Origin: Chloroflexota bacterium
GTDB taxonomy: Bacteria > Chloroflexota > Dehalococcoidia > UBA3495
Assembly (NCBI GenBank): GCA_022571575.1
Contig: JACZXN010000042.1
Location: forward strand, 1-9,032
DNA length: 9,032 nucleotides
Reading direction: 5' to 3'
Shown: piece by piece, positions 1 to 5,921 of the stretch
How positions within the stretch are numbered: the first letter of the stretch is position 1
How the letters are laid out: each line of letters begins with the position of its first letter
Program-made: the position numbers and the translations under genes
Notes under the pieces: generated by a model
What the model was told of the DNA's origin: nothing
Seen by the model: only the letters and a program-made list of their open reading frames with translations
Database searches by the model: none

Positions 1-200
1 GCTCAGGACGACCGGTTGGGTGAACCACCTCCTTCGGGGAACAGATCGCCCAGACGTAGCGGCGGGTTTAAAATCCGCCCCTACCCGCGTCAACCAAGCC
101 CCGGTTGTTGAACCGATTCACCCCGGTACCGTTCGTGGGGAGCCCCGTCGAACCATGGGCGCGCCCAGGCCTTCGGCAAGCTCGGGACGAGCGGAGGCGT
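1..200. repeat. Repeat-derived intergenic DNA downstream of nadE
   Basis: No gene is supported in positions 1-206. The stretch looks like remnants of dispersed intergenic repeats. Bases 1-15 (GCTCAGGACGACCGG) recur at 180-194 with 13 of 15 identical, so the left edge probably cuts a second repeat copy. Bases 131-153 form an imperfect inverted repeat (GTTCG...CGAAC around GGGG/CCCC), and 156-167 (TGGGCGCGCCCA) is a perfect 12-bp palindrome. From memory, phrases like 'aagctcaggacgag' and 'gtgagcctgtcgaaccatg' recur in intergenic repeats of some Chloroflexota assemblies; this was not checked. No T-run follows a hairpin on the minus strand after the nadE stop, so I do not call a terminator here. 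Confidence 0.5.
56..84. repeat. GTAGGGGC-family hairpin repeat, degenerate copy
   Basis: This is a 29-bp imperfect palindrome. Arms GTAG (56-59) and CTAC (81-84) enclose one C/C mismatch (60 and 80). GGCGG (61-65) then pairs with CCGCC (75-79), with a T/A-rich tip. Its ends match the GTAGGGGC...GCCCCTAC boundary of the hairpin at 7271-7308 except for one base in the left arm, so I treat the two as members of one dispersed repeat family. It lies about 120 bp beyond the nadE stop and might stabilise or end that transcript, but no U-tract is present. Confidence 0.55.
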
Positions 201-206
201 TGGCAG

Positions 207-2009
207 TTAGTTCGCCCTGTCGCCTTCGTGCTGGCGGTAGCGGTTGACTATGGGGAGACGGCGGTCCTTGCCGAAGGCGCGGTGGGTGATCTTCACCCCC
301 GGCGCGGCCTGGCGGCGCTTGTACTCGTTCCGGTCGACGGCCGCTATGACCTGGCGCACCACCTGGGGGTCGAACCCCTGGGCCACCATGTCCCGGTAGC
401 TGAGGTCGTCCTCCACGTAGGCCTGGATCACCGGGTCCAGCACCTCGTAGGGCGGCAAACTGTCGGCGTCCAGTTGGTCCTCCCGCAGTTCGGCGCTGGG
501 CGGTTTGTCGAGGATGGCCGCGGGGATCACATCATCGGCCGTCCCGAAAGACCGGCCCTGCCGGTTCCGCCAACGGCACAGCTCGTAGACCGTGGTCTTG
601 GGCACGTCCTTCAGCACCGCGAAGCCGCCGGCCATGTCGCCGTACAGCGTGGCGTAGCCCATGGCCATCTCCGACTTATTGCCGGTGGTGAGCACGATCC
701 AGCCGAATTTGTTGGACACCGTCATCAGCACGTTGCCCCGCACCCGGGCCTGGACGTTCTCCTCGGCCACGTTGGCCTCGGTGCCCTTGAAACGCTCCGC
801 CAGCATGTCGGTGAAGGCCTGGTGGGCCGGCTCGATGGGCACCTCCCAAAGGTCCAACCCCAGGTTCTCCGCCAGCTTCTCGGAATCGCTGATGCTGCCG
901 GCGGAGGAATACCGGGAGGGCATGGTGATCCCGACCACGTTTTCCTTGCCCAGGGCGTCCACGGCGACGGTCGCGGTCAGGGCCGAGTCCACCCCGCCCG
1001 ACAGGCCCACCAGGGCCTTGGTGAATCCCGACTTGCGGAGATAGTCGCCCGTGCCCAAAACCAGGGCCCGGTAAATCTCTTCGGGCCCCTCCATCCCGGC
1101 CGCCATGGGCGGGTTTTCCAGGGGCGTCTTGCTGGCGGCAGGCGACTTCGATACCGTGATGGTTTTGGGCGGACCGACCGCCTCCACGGCGGCGGCGGCC
1201 GCTCCCGGCGGACCCTGCTTCCGCCGGGATGGATCATCCGCGAATTCCAGGTCGGTTACTATCAGTGATTCTTGGAAGGCGGGTCCCCGGGCGGCCAGTT
1301 TACCGGCGGCGTCGTAGATGACGCTGCCGCCGTCGAAGACCAGTTCATCCTGCCCGCCAACTGTGTTCACGTAGGCGACGGCGAGGCCGTGGTCCAAGGC
1401 ACGCTGGGCGATCATCTCTTCCCGGAAGGACCGTTTGCCGGCGTGGAAGGGCGAGGCGTTGATGTTGACGATCAACTCGGCGCCGGCTTGGCGCTGGACC
1501 GTGGTTGGCCCCACCGGATACCAGATGTCCTCGCAGATGTTGACGCCGATGAACACCCCGCCGACCCGGTAGACCGGGCAGACCGAGCCCTTCTGGAAGT
1601 AACGTTCTTCGTCGAAGACGCCGTAATTGGGCAGGAAGATCTTGTGGTAGGTGTCCACCAGCTTGCCGTCGTAGCACAGAGCGGCGGCGTTGGTGATCTG
1701 GGAACCCATGTCGTCGGGCTCGGGCCGTCGTTTCAGTGAAACTATGTTCACGTATCCCAGGACCACGGCGATGCCCTGGGAGGCTGCCGCCACCCTTTCC
1801 ATGGCGGCCACGTTCTCGGTGAGGAAGGAGGTCTTGAAGAGCAGGTCTTCCGGAGGGTAGCCGGTGGTGGCCATCTCGGGGAAGGCGACGAGGTCGGCCT
1901 GGGCCTCGCGGGCGCGGTCCAAGTAGTCCAGGATCTTGGCGGTGTTCCCGGGGATGTCCCCAACCGTGGGGTTGATCTGCGCCAGCGCCAGGCGGAAGGT
2001 CCGTGCCAT
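207..2009 (-). CDS. nadE: Glutamine-hydrolysing NAD+ synthetase (nitrilase + synthetase fusion)
   Basis: A cytosolic enzyme of 600 residues that makes NAD+ from nicotinic acid adenine dinucleotide, ATP and glutamine. An N-terminal nitrilase-type glutaminase domain (about 1-260) carries the full catalytic triad: Glu45 (FPEM), Lys123 (YHKIFLPNYG) and Cys159 (NICEDIW). The C-terminal synthetase domain (about 308-600) has the PP-loop SGGVDS at 337-342, the PSRYSS segment near 364-369 and TTGNKSE near 441-447. The two are joined by an unusually Ala/Pro-rich, low-complexity linker (about 264-305), which helps make it longer than many bacterial homologues. The start is the ATG at 2007-2009, preceded by GAGG at a normal distance (acgaggaaatagATG) and a good promoter. 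The C-terminus (ITHRAFGKDRRLPIVNRYR) is typical of the family and complete. It is transcribed divergently from the VOC gene and appears to be monocistronic in this window. Confidence 0.96.
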   Translation of the reverse strand: MARTFRLALAQINPTVGDIPGNTAKILDYLDRAREAQADLVAFPEMATTGYPPEDLLFKTSFLTENVAAMERVAAASQGIAVVLGYVNIVSLKRRPEPDDMGSQITNAAALCYDGKLVDTYHKIFLPNYGVFDEERYFQKGSVCPVYRVGGVFIGVNICEDIWYPVGPTTVQRQAGAELIVNINASPFHAGKRSFREEMIAQRALDHGLAVAYVNTVGGQDELVFDGGSVIYDAAGKLAARGPAFQESLIVTDLEFADDPSRRKQGPPGAAAAAVEAVGPPKTITVSKSPAASKTPLENPPMAAGMEGPEEIYRALVLGTGDYLRKSGFTKALVGLSGGVDSALTATVAVDALGKENVVGITMPSRYSSAGSISDSEKLAENLGLDLWEVPIEPAHQAFTDMLAERFKGTEANVAEENVQARVRGNVLMTVSNKFGWIVLTTGNKSEMAMGYATLYGDMAGGFAVLKDVPKTTVYELCRWRNRQGRSFGTADDVIPAAILDKPPSAELREDQLDADSLPPYEVLDPVIQAYVEDDLSYRDMVAQGFDPQVVRQVIAAVDRNEYKRRQAAPGVKITHRAFGKDRRLPIVNRYRQHEGDRAN

Positions 2010-2035
2010 CTATTTCCTCGTGTCGGCCTGAGCCG

Positions 2036-2065
2036 AGTATACAGACTTCCAAATGGACATGCCAA
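2036..2065 (-). promoter_or_regulatory. Predicted sigma70-type promoter of nadE
   Basis: Read on the minus strand, TTGGCA (2065-2060; 5 of 6 to the -35 consensus) is followed after 18 nt by TATACT (2041-2036; 5 of 6 to the -10 consensus). Transcription would begin near 2029, giving a leader of about 20 nt that contains the GAGG ribosome-binding site. No operator-like palindrome is evident. Confidence 0.55.
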
Positions 2066-2142
2066 CCAATATCGAGCCTGGCGACGGGGCTACGCCTGCG
2101 TTACCATGCCTGCTTAAAGAAAGCCCGAAACAGGGCCGGTGG

Positions 2143-2172
2143 TGGACAATCGTTGCCCGCCAACGCTAACAT
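2143..2172 (+). promoter_or_regulatory. Candidate promoter of the VOC gene
   Basis: TGGACA (2143-2148; 5 of 6) and TAACAT (2167-2172; 4 of 6) are separated by 18 nt in the divergent nadE/VOC intergenic region (2010-2240). Transcription would start near 2179, leaving a leader of about 60 nt. That leader contains a short direct repeat, CGGCCAC (2190-2196 and 2201-2207). This is the best plus-strand candidate I found, but the -10 match is modest. Confidence 0.3.
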
Positions 2173-2227
2173 TCCGTCGTGAAGCCAGGCGGCCACGGCG
2201 CGGCCACCGGTATCGAGTAGCTCAACT

Positions 2228-2233
2228 GAGGAG
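2228..2233 (+). promoter_or_regulatory. Ribosome-binding site fixing the VOC start
   Basis: GAGGAG lies 7 nt before the ATG at 2241. The frame stays open upstream to a GTG at 2139, but that codon has no comparable site, and the extra N-terminus would be Arg/Pro-rich and unlike the family. This site therefore fixes the start at 2241. Confidence 0.8.
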
Positions 2234-2240
2234 AATAACC

Positions 2241-2639
2241 ATGGAATACGCCATCAACCACGTTCACATCAGGGCTGCGGACCCTCGGGCATCGGCTTCC
2301 TGGTATGAGAAAATCTTCAACGCCAAGGTGGTTTCGGAGCGCGAGGTCATGCCGGGCACCATCACCATCGGCATGCAGGTTGGCGGTCCAACGCGGCTGA
2401 ACATCTCTTCCCAGCCGGAGGGGTCCTCCCCGGAGAAGGCCGTTGCCGAACTCAACCGGCTGGGGCTGGAACACTTTGGGTTCCACGTGGAGGACTTGGA
2501 AGCGGAGATGGTCCGTCTGGAAGCCGAGGGCATCCGCGTCGTCCTGCCCCTGACCGTCACTCCCCAGGGTATCAAGCTGGCCTATATCGAGGGCCCGGAC
2601 AACGTGCTGATCGAATTGGTGCAGGCCGCGCCTAACTAA
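2241..2639 (+). CDS. VOC-superfamily (glyoxalase/dioxygenase fold) protein
   Basis: A 132-residue, single-module protein of the vicinal oxygen chelate superfamily, which includes glyoxalase I, extradiol dioxygenases, methylmalonyl-CoA epimerase and resistance proteins. It opens with the usual NHVHI...DPxxSxxWYxxxF pattern (residues 6-26) and closes with GPDNVLIELVQ (118-128). Likely metal ligands by position are His7, His78 (in LEHFGFHVEDL) and Glu125 (LIELV); a divalent-metal site shared across a dimer is usual for this fold. No signal peptide or membrane segment is present. It lies 65 bp before the ThDP enzyme on the same strand without an obvious terminator, so co-transcription is plausible. 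The substrate cannot be inferred: lactoylglutathione, aromatic ring-cleavage and epimerase roles all remain possible. Confidence 0.85.
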   Translation: MEYAINHVHIRAADPRASASWYEKIFNAKVVSEREVMPGTITIGMQVGGPTRLNISSQPEGSSPEKAVAELNRLGLEHFGFHVEDLEAEMVRLEAEGIRVVLPLTVTPQGIKLAYIEGPDNVLIELVQAAPN

Positions 2640-2704
2640 GCCGGGCCCCGGAAAAATAACCCAATCAGCAAATCAATCAGATATCAGATGGAAGGTTTAT
2701 TTCG

Positions 2705-4375
2705 ATGCCGCAAAAGATGACCGGGAAGCAGGCCCTGCTGGAGATGCTGAAAGCGGAGGGCGTGGAGCACATCTTCGGAAATCCGGGCACCAGCGAAGCG
2801 CCGATCATGGACATGCTGGGCGATTATCCGGAGTTGAAATACTTCCTGACCCTGCAGGAAAGCGTCGCCATGGGCATGGGCGAGTCCTACGCCAGGGCCA
2901 CGGAGAAACCGTCTCTGGTCATGCTCCATGTGGACAGCGGGCTGGCCAACGGGATCGCCATCATGTTGGACGCGCTCAATACGGGAACGCCCATGGTCGT
3001 GATGTCGGCCAACTACGATGCCCGCAAGATCAACGAAACGAAGACCGATCTGGCGGAACTGGTGCGGCCGGTCACCAAATGGTCGGTGGAACTCAACCTT
3101 CCGGACCAGATACCCTCCGCCATACGCCGGGCCTTTATCGAGGCCAATAGCCACCCCAAGGGGCCGGTGTACGTGGGCTTCACCGCCAATGCCCTTGAGG
3201 GTGAGGCCGAGATGAACATCGTGCCCTCCAGCAAGGTGCACGACTCCTACGGCCCCGATCCCAAGGGCATCGAAGAGGCGGCGATCCTGCTGATGGCCGC
3301 CAAACAGCCCATGATGATGGTGGGCGACCGGGTCTCCGAGGACCATGCCAACGACCAAGCCGTTGAGCTGGCCGAACTGCTTGGGCTCCCCGTCTACCAG
3401 TCCCGGGGCGCGGAGGTCTCCTTCCCGACGACCCATCCCCAATTCTTCGGCAACCATACCCTCAGGGTCGCCAGGGGCAGAGAGCTTCTCGAGGAGATGG
3501 ACCTGGTCTTGGCCATCGGGATGGACGCCATGGACGAGCTGTTTTACTGGGGGGACGTCATCCTGGGCCCGGGGACCAAGTTGATCCATATCGACCCGAT
3601 CCCCGGCCGGGTGGGGCGGTCTGAACCCACCGACGTGGGCATCGTCTCCCACTGCGCGCTGGGCATCGAAGAGTTGATCCGCTCCGTGAAGACCCGTCTG
3701 ACGCCGGCTTTGGAGCAAGAGATCGAGGTCCGCAAGGCGGAGGTCGTGGCGGAGGCGGCGGCGAAGCGGAAGGCGTTCGACGACTCGGTGTCGGCCAGAT
3801 GGGACGACAAACCGATGATTCCAGCGAGGATGATGTCGGAACTGGCCAAGGCCATACCGGCCAACGCCATCGTGGTGGACGACGCCATCAGCAACCGGGC
3901 CACCATGCGCCATTACTTCCAGGGCGAGAAACGGGGCGACCTCCGGGCGTTTCGAGGCCAGTCCATCGGCGGTGGGATCGGCGCGACCATGGGCACTCAG
4001 ATCGCCAACCCGGACCGGCCGGTGTTCGGCATAATCGGCGACGGCAGCGCCATGATGACCATCCAGGGGCTGTGGACGGCGGCCAACGACGACATACCGT
4101 GCATCTTCGTCATCTGCAACAACGGGATGTACCGGGTCTTGAGGGTGAACTTCGAAGTTTACCAACGGGAGATACTGCAGCAGAAGGAATCGGCCGGGGC
4201 CAACCTCCCGTTTTCGGATTTCCCCACGCCCTTCGACATCTCGGCCATCGCCGCGGGCATGGGCGTCCACGGCGAAAGGATAACCGACCCCGCCGAGATC
4301 GCCCCGGCCGTACAGCGGGCGATCGCCTCCGGCAAACCGGCCGTCTTGGATATCGTCATCGACGGGTCCCTGTAG
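2705..4375 (+). CDS. Thiamine-diphosphate-dependent enzyme, benzoylformate decarboxylase/acetolactate synthase-like
   Basis: A 556-residue cytosolic enzyme with the three-domain order of the POX/ALS/decarboxylase superfamily: N-terminal Pyr domain (about 1-170), central domain (about 190-330) and C-terminal PP domain (about 370-556). It resembles benzoylformate decarboxylase: GNPGTSE at 25-31, cofactor-activating Glu52 in LTLQES, His75 in VMLHVDSG, and the ThDP/Mg2+ motif beginning GDGS (445-448) and ending with the NN pair (472-473). Against my memory of Pseudomonas MdlC, the catalytic Ser26 position is a Thr (29), the His70 equivalent is kept (His75), and the His281 region reads FYWGD, with no matching His. 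A 2-keto acid decarboxylase, ligase or lyase role is likely; true benzoylformate activity is uncertain. The start ATG has GGAAGG (2690-2695) 9 nt upstream. It follows the VOC gene and precedes a MITE-like element. Confidence 0.9.
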   Translation: MPQKMTGKQALLEMLKAEGVEHIFGNPGTSEAPIMDMLGDYPELKYFLTLQESVAMGMGESYARATEKPSLVMLHVDSGLANGIAIMLDALNTGTPMVVMSANYDARKINETKTDLAELVRPVTKWSVELNLPDQIPSAIRRAFIEANSHPKGPVYVGFTANALEGEAEMNIVPSSKVHDSYGPDPKGIEEAAILLMAAKQPMMMVGDRVSEDHANDQAVELAELLGLPVYQSRGAEVSFPTTHPQFFGNHTLRVARGRELLEEMDLVLAIGMDAMDELFYWGDVILGPGTKLIHIDPIPGRVGRSEPTDVGIVSHCALGIEELIRSVKTRLTPALEQEIEVRKAEVVAEAAAKRKAFDDSVSARWDDKPMIPARMMSELAKAIPANAIVVDDAISNRATMRHYFQGEKRGDLRAFRGQSIGGGIGATMGTQIANPDRPVFGIIGDGSAMMTIQGLWTAANDDIPCIFVICNNGMYRVLRVNFEVYQREILQQKESAGANLPFSDFPTPFDISAIAAGMGVHGERITDPAEIAPAVQRAIASGKPAVLDIVIDGSL

Positions 4376-4394
4376 GGGGGCATCGCCCAAAAAC

Positions 4395-4486
4395 TGTCAT
4401 TCTGAGGCGTCAGCCGAAGAATCTCGTTGCTAACATACCAGCGCTGACCGAGAACAACGAGACCCCTCGCTACACTCGGGGTGACA
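4395..4486 (+). repeat. 92-bp MITE-like palindromic element, copy 1
   Basis: The element runs from TGTCA to TGACA. Its ends are imperfect terminal inverted repeats (TGTCATTCTGAG against TGTCACCCCGAG read from the other end, 9 of 12), and an inner perfect pair TCTCGTTG (4422-4429)/CAACGAGA (4455-4462) continues the stem. Each end is itself a small hairpin: ATTCT-GA-GGC-GTCA-GCC-GA-AGAAT at 4399-4422, and a CCCC...GGGG one at 4463-4481. The copy at 5793-5884 is the reverse complement with 11 substitutions and no gaps (about 88% identical). No coding capacity for a transposase and no clear target duplication are seen. It sits between the ThDP gene and the CMD operon and may act as a terminator or RNA-processing site as well as a mobile repeat. 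Confidence 0.85.
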
Positions 4487-4493
4487 GAGGAGG
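4487..4493 (+). promoter_or_regulatory. Strong Shine-Dalgarno before an out-of-frame ATG
   Basis: GAGGAGG directly follows copy 1 of the 92-bp element and stands 6 nt before an ATG at 4500. That ATG opens a 57-codon frame ending at 4673, out of frame with the CMD gene. Its Arg/Pro/Trp-rich translation looks like a shadow, yet the site is as strong as any in the window. It may be a leader-peptide start, a relic of a former gene start or chance. Confidence 0.35.
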
Positions 4494-4563
4494 ACGTACA
4501 TGAAGCGACACTACGCCATTTGTGCCGCTTTGAGGCAGCGCCCTGGAGCAGGTCCCCGCAGGC

Positions 4564-4568
4564 GGAGG
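4564..4568 (+). promoter_or_regulatory. Ribosome-binding site supporting a TTG start of the first CMD gene
   Basis: GGAGG lies 5 nt before the TTG at 4574. The alternative in-frame GTG at 4481 overlaps the end of the 92-bp repeat and lacks a good site. The 31 codons between them are relatively rich in A/T third positions (11 of 31), unlike the body of the gene. Confidence 0.6.
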
Positions 4569-4573
4569 TTACA

Positions 4574-5059
4574 TTGGATATATTCGAGACCGTCGTGGCC
4601 AGAGCGGCCGGAATCTCCGCCGAGAGTCCCTTGGCCGGCGTGCTGTCGGGACGCAGCGACATCCTGGAGTTGACGGAGAAGTCCCATGACGCCGCCATCC
4701 GGCCCAGGCAGCCGGGCGGGCTGACCCACTCCGAGCGGGCCGCCCTGGCGTGCCGTATCGCCAGGCTAAACGACGAGGCGGCACTGGCCCAGCATTATGA
4801 AAACCTGATCGGCGGCGGCAACCAGGCCATCGCCGATACGGGGTTCGACGGCGGCGGGGATCCCCGGCTAAAGGTGATACTCCGGCACACCGACCTGGTT
4901 GCCGTCAACCCAAAAGAGGCAGTCAGCGGCGATATCGCGGCGCTGAAGTCGGCCGGGATCGCCGAGGCGGATATCGTCCGGCTCTCTCAGCTCATCGCCT
5001 TCGTGAGCTACCAGGTACGGGTGGTCGCCGGCCTGAGACTGATGGCGGAGGTCTCATGA
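4574..5059 (+). CDS. CMD-domain protein without redox cysteines (Avi_7170-like)
   Basis: From the preferred TTG start this is a 161-residue, helical, soluble protein; a GTG start at 4481 would give 192 residues. Recognisable segments are LTHSERAALACRIARLN (50-66), the AL..HYENL turn and the C-terminal stretch IVRLSQLIAFVSYQVRVVAGLRLM (134-157), which recall the carboxymuconolactone-decarboxylase-fold family named after Avi_7170. That identification is from memory. It has a single cysteine (Cys60) and no CxxC motif, so peroxidase chemistry by this subunit alone is unlikely. Its stop overlaps the start of the next gene by four bases (ATGA), and the partner carries a complete AhpD motif. A two-subunit complex, or a non-catalytic partner, is a reasonable inference. 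The pair lies between inverted copies of the 92-bp element. Confidence 0.8.
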   Translation: MDIFETVVARAAGISAESPLAGVLSGRSDILELTEKSHDAAIRPRQPGGLTHSERAALACRIARLNDEAALAQHYENLIGGGNQAIADTGFDGGGDPRLKVILRHTDLVAVNPKEAVSGDIAALKSAGIAEADIVRLSQLIAFVSYQVRVVAGLRLMAEVS

Positions 5060-5664
5060 ACCAGCCGGTGAAGGATTTCACCGCCGTCGTTCCTTTCTGG
5101 AAGCCCCGGGTCACGCCCGTCGAACTGGAGCAGGCCACGGACGAGCAATTGGAGGCCATGAAGGTGACGGTCTCCAACACGTCAATCGGGGAATACACAT
5201 TGGTTCTAGCCCATGACCCTGAAACGTTGCAAGAACGCACGCCCCTGTTCAACGGCATCATGTACAGCCGGGGCGGTCTGTCCCGTCCGGAGACCGAGTT
5301 GGGAGCGGTGGCGGCCTCGGTGGTCAATAAGTGCATCTACTGCGCCGCGGTCCATGCCAACCGGTACAACCAACTGACCAAGGACGAGACGGTCATGGAG
5401 CGCATCTTTGCTTCTACTGGAAATACGGATGAAAATACGGACGGTGGTGAAGACGCCGACATCGACGCCCGCCAAAAAGCCTTGCTGAATTTCGCCACCA
5501 AGCTGTCAAAGTGCCCGTCCGAAGCCGGTCGAGAGGACGTGGAACGTCTGGTCGAGAACGGACTTGGCATGGACGAAGTGCTGGACCTGGTGTTGGCGGC
5601 GTCCCTGTTCGGCTGGGCCAACCGGCTGATGCATGTGTTGGGTGACCCCATGCCCCAGGACTAG
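5056..5664 (+). CDS. AhpD-like alkylhydroperoxidase-domain protein (Avi_7169-like)
   Basis: A 202-residue soluble protein with a CMD/AhpD core. Glu81, Cys93, Cys96 and His100 (ELGAVAAS ... NKCIYCAAVH) reproduce the spacing of the AhpD proton-relay and disulfide residues (Glu118, Cys130, Cys133, His137 in Mycobacterium tuberculosis AhpD), so a redox-active CxxC is expected. The C-terminal half (VLDLVLAASLFGWANRLMHVLGDP) matches the usual closing helices. The likely role is thiol-dependent peroxide reduction or a related proton-transfer reaction; the electron donor is not visible. GGAGG lies 4 nt before the ATG, and the ATGA overlap with the upstream gene indicates translational coupling. Residues 120-138 form an acidic, Gly/Asn/Asp-rich loop containing a 12-bp in-frame tandem duplication (5419-5442). 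The pairing with the CMD protein just upstream matches a known gene pair as I remember it. Confidence 0.88.
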   Translation: MNQPVKDFTAVVPFWKPRVTPVELEQATDEQLEAMKVTVSNTSIGEYTLVLAHDPETLQERTPLFNGIMYSRGGLSRPETELGAVAASVVNKCIYCAAVHANRYNQLTKDETVMERIFASTGNTDENTDGGEDADIDARQKALLNFATKLSKCPSEAGREDVERLVENGLGMDEVLDLVLAASLFGWANRLMHVLGDPMPQD

Positions 5665-5730
5665 GTTGCCCGACCATATGGCTCTTACTTCCACCGGCCC
5701 AGCCGGCACCAAAGACGTCGTCCAGCGGAA

Positions 5731-5759
5731 TTGGGCTTTGCCTCATAAGTGATGATAAT
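5731..5759 (+). promoter_or_regulatory. Candidate promoter upstream of the MFS gene
   Basis: TTGGGC (5731-5736; 3 of 6) and GATAAT (5754-5759; 5 of 6) are separated by 17 nt. A transcript starting near 5766 would run through copy 2 of the 92-bp element before reaching the MFS start at 5922, so the element's hairpins would lie in the leader. The -35 match is poor. Confidence 0.3.
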
Positions 5760-5792
5760 GACCCGTGGCAATGCTCCATGTAGACCGCCCTC

Positions 5793-5884
5793 TGTCACCC
5801 CGAGCGTAACGAGGGGTCTCTTTGTTCTCGGTCAGTGCTGGCGCTTTGGCAATGAGATTCTTCGGCTGACGCCTCAGAATGACG
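5793..5884 (-). repeat. 92-bp MITE-like palindromic element, copy 2 (inverted)
   Basis: This is the reverse complement of 4395-4486 with 11 substitutions over 92 positions and no gaps. The outer arms, the TCTTCGGCTGACGCC hairpin and the CCCCGAG...CGAGGGG hairpin are conserved; most changes fall in the central loop and in hairpin tips. Its right end reads TGACG rather than TGACA. It fills much of the 257-bp gap between the AhpD-like gene and the MFS gene. The rest of that gap (5665-5792) holds only a weak hairpin (CCGGC-CCA-GCCGG, 5694-5706) and the candidate promoter. Confidence 0.85.
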
Positions 5885-5908
5885 GCTCTGAGGCAGGCCC
5901 GCAAAGAC

Positions 5909-5920
5909 GGAGCGCGCTCC
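5909..5920 (+). promoter_or_regulatory. Palindrome overlapping the MFS ribosome-binding site
   Basis: GGAGCGCGCTCC is a perfect 12-bp palindrome. Its first GGAG is the only Shine-Dalgarno-like sequence at a usable distance (9 nt) from the TTG at 5922, and as RNA it could pair with the following CTCC across a CGCG tetraloop. It could be an operator, a weak translational control or chance. Confidence 0.3.
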
Positions 5921-5921
5921 T

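Noticed and set aside
105..1268. Open frame of 387 codons on the plus strand over nadE
   Set aside because: Shadow of nadE; the translation has no family features and the opposite strand carries all catalytic residues.
2139..2240. N-terminal extension of the VOC protein from GTG 2139
   Set aside because: No ribosome-binding site, Arg-rich translation unlike the family, and a strong GAGGAG before ATG 2241.
2640..2704. Terminator between the VOC and ThDP genes (CCGG-GCC-CCGG followed by AAAAA)
   Set aside because: The stem is only 4 bp and is followed by A rather than T on the coding strand.
2684..4390. Open frame of 568 codons on the minus strand antisense to the ThDP gene
   Set aside because: It is His/Gly/Arg-rich with no recognisable motif and is explained by GC-rich codon use of the opposite strand, where a complete ThDP motif set is present.
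4392..4491. Both copies of the 92-bp element can be read through in one frame (ILRRQPKNL...ETPRY.RGDRG)
   Set aside because: The frame exists only because the copies lack stops and gaps. Flanking sequence differs, no start or ribosome site fits, and stem-loop structure explains the conservation better than coding.
4487..5792. Classical composite transposon
   Set aside because: The flanking elements encode no transposase and no direct target duplication is visible outside them, so only a MITE-bracketed cassette can be suggested.
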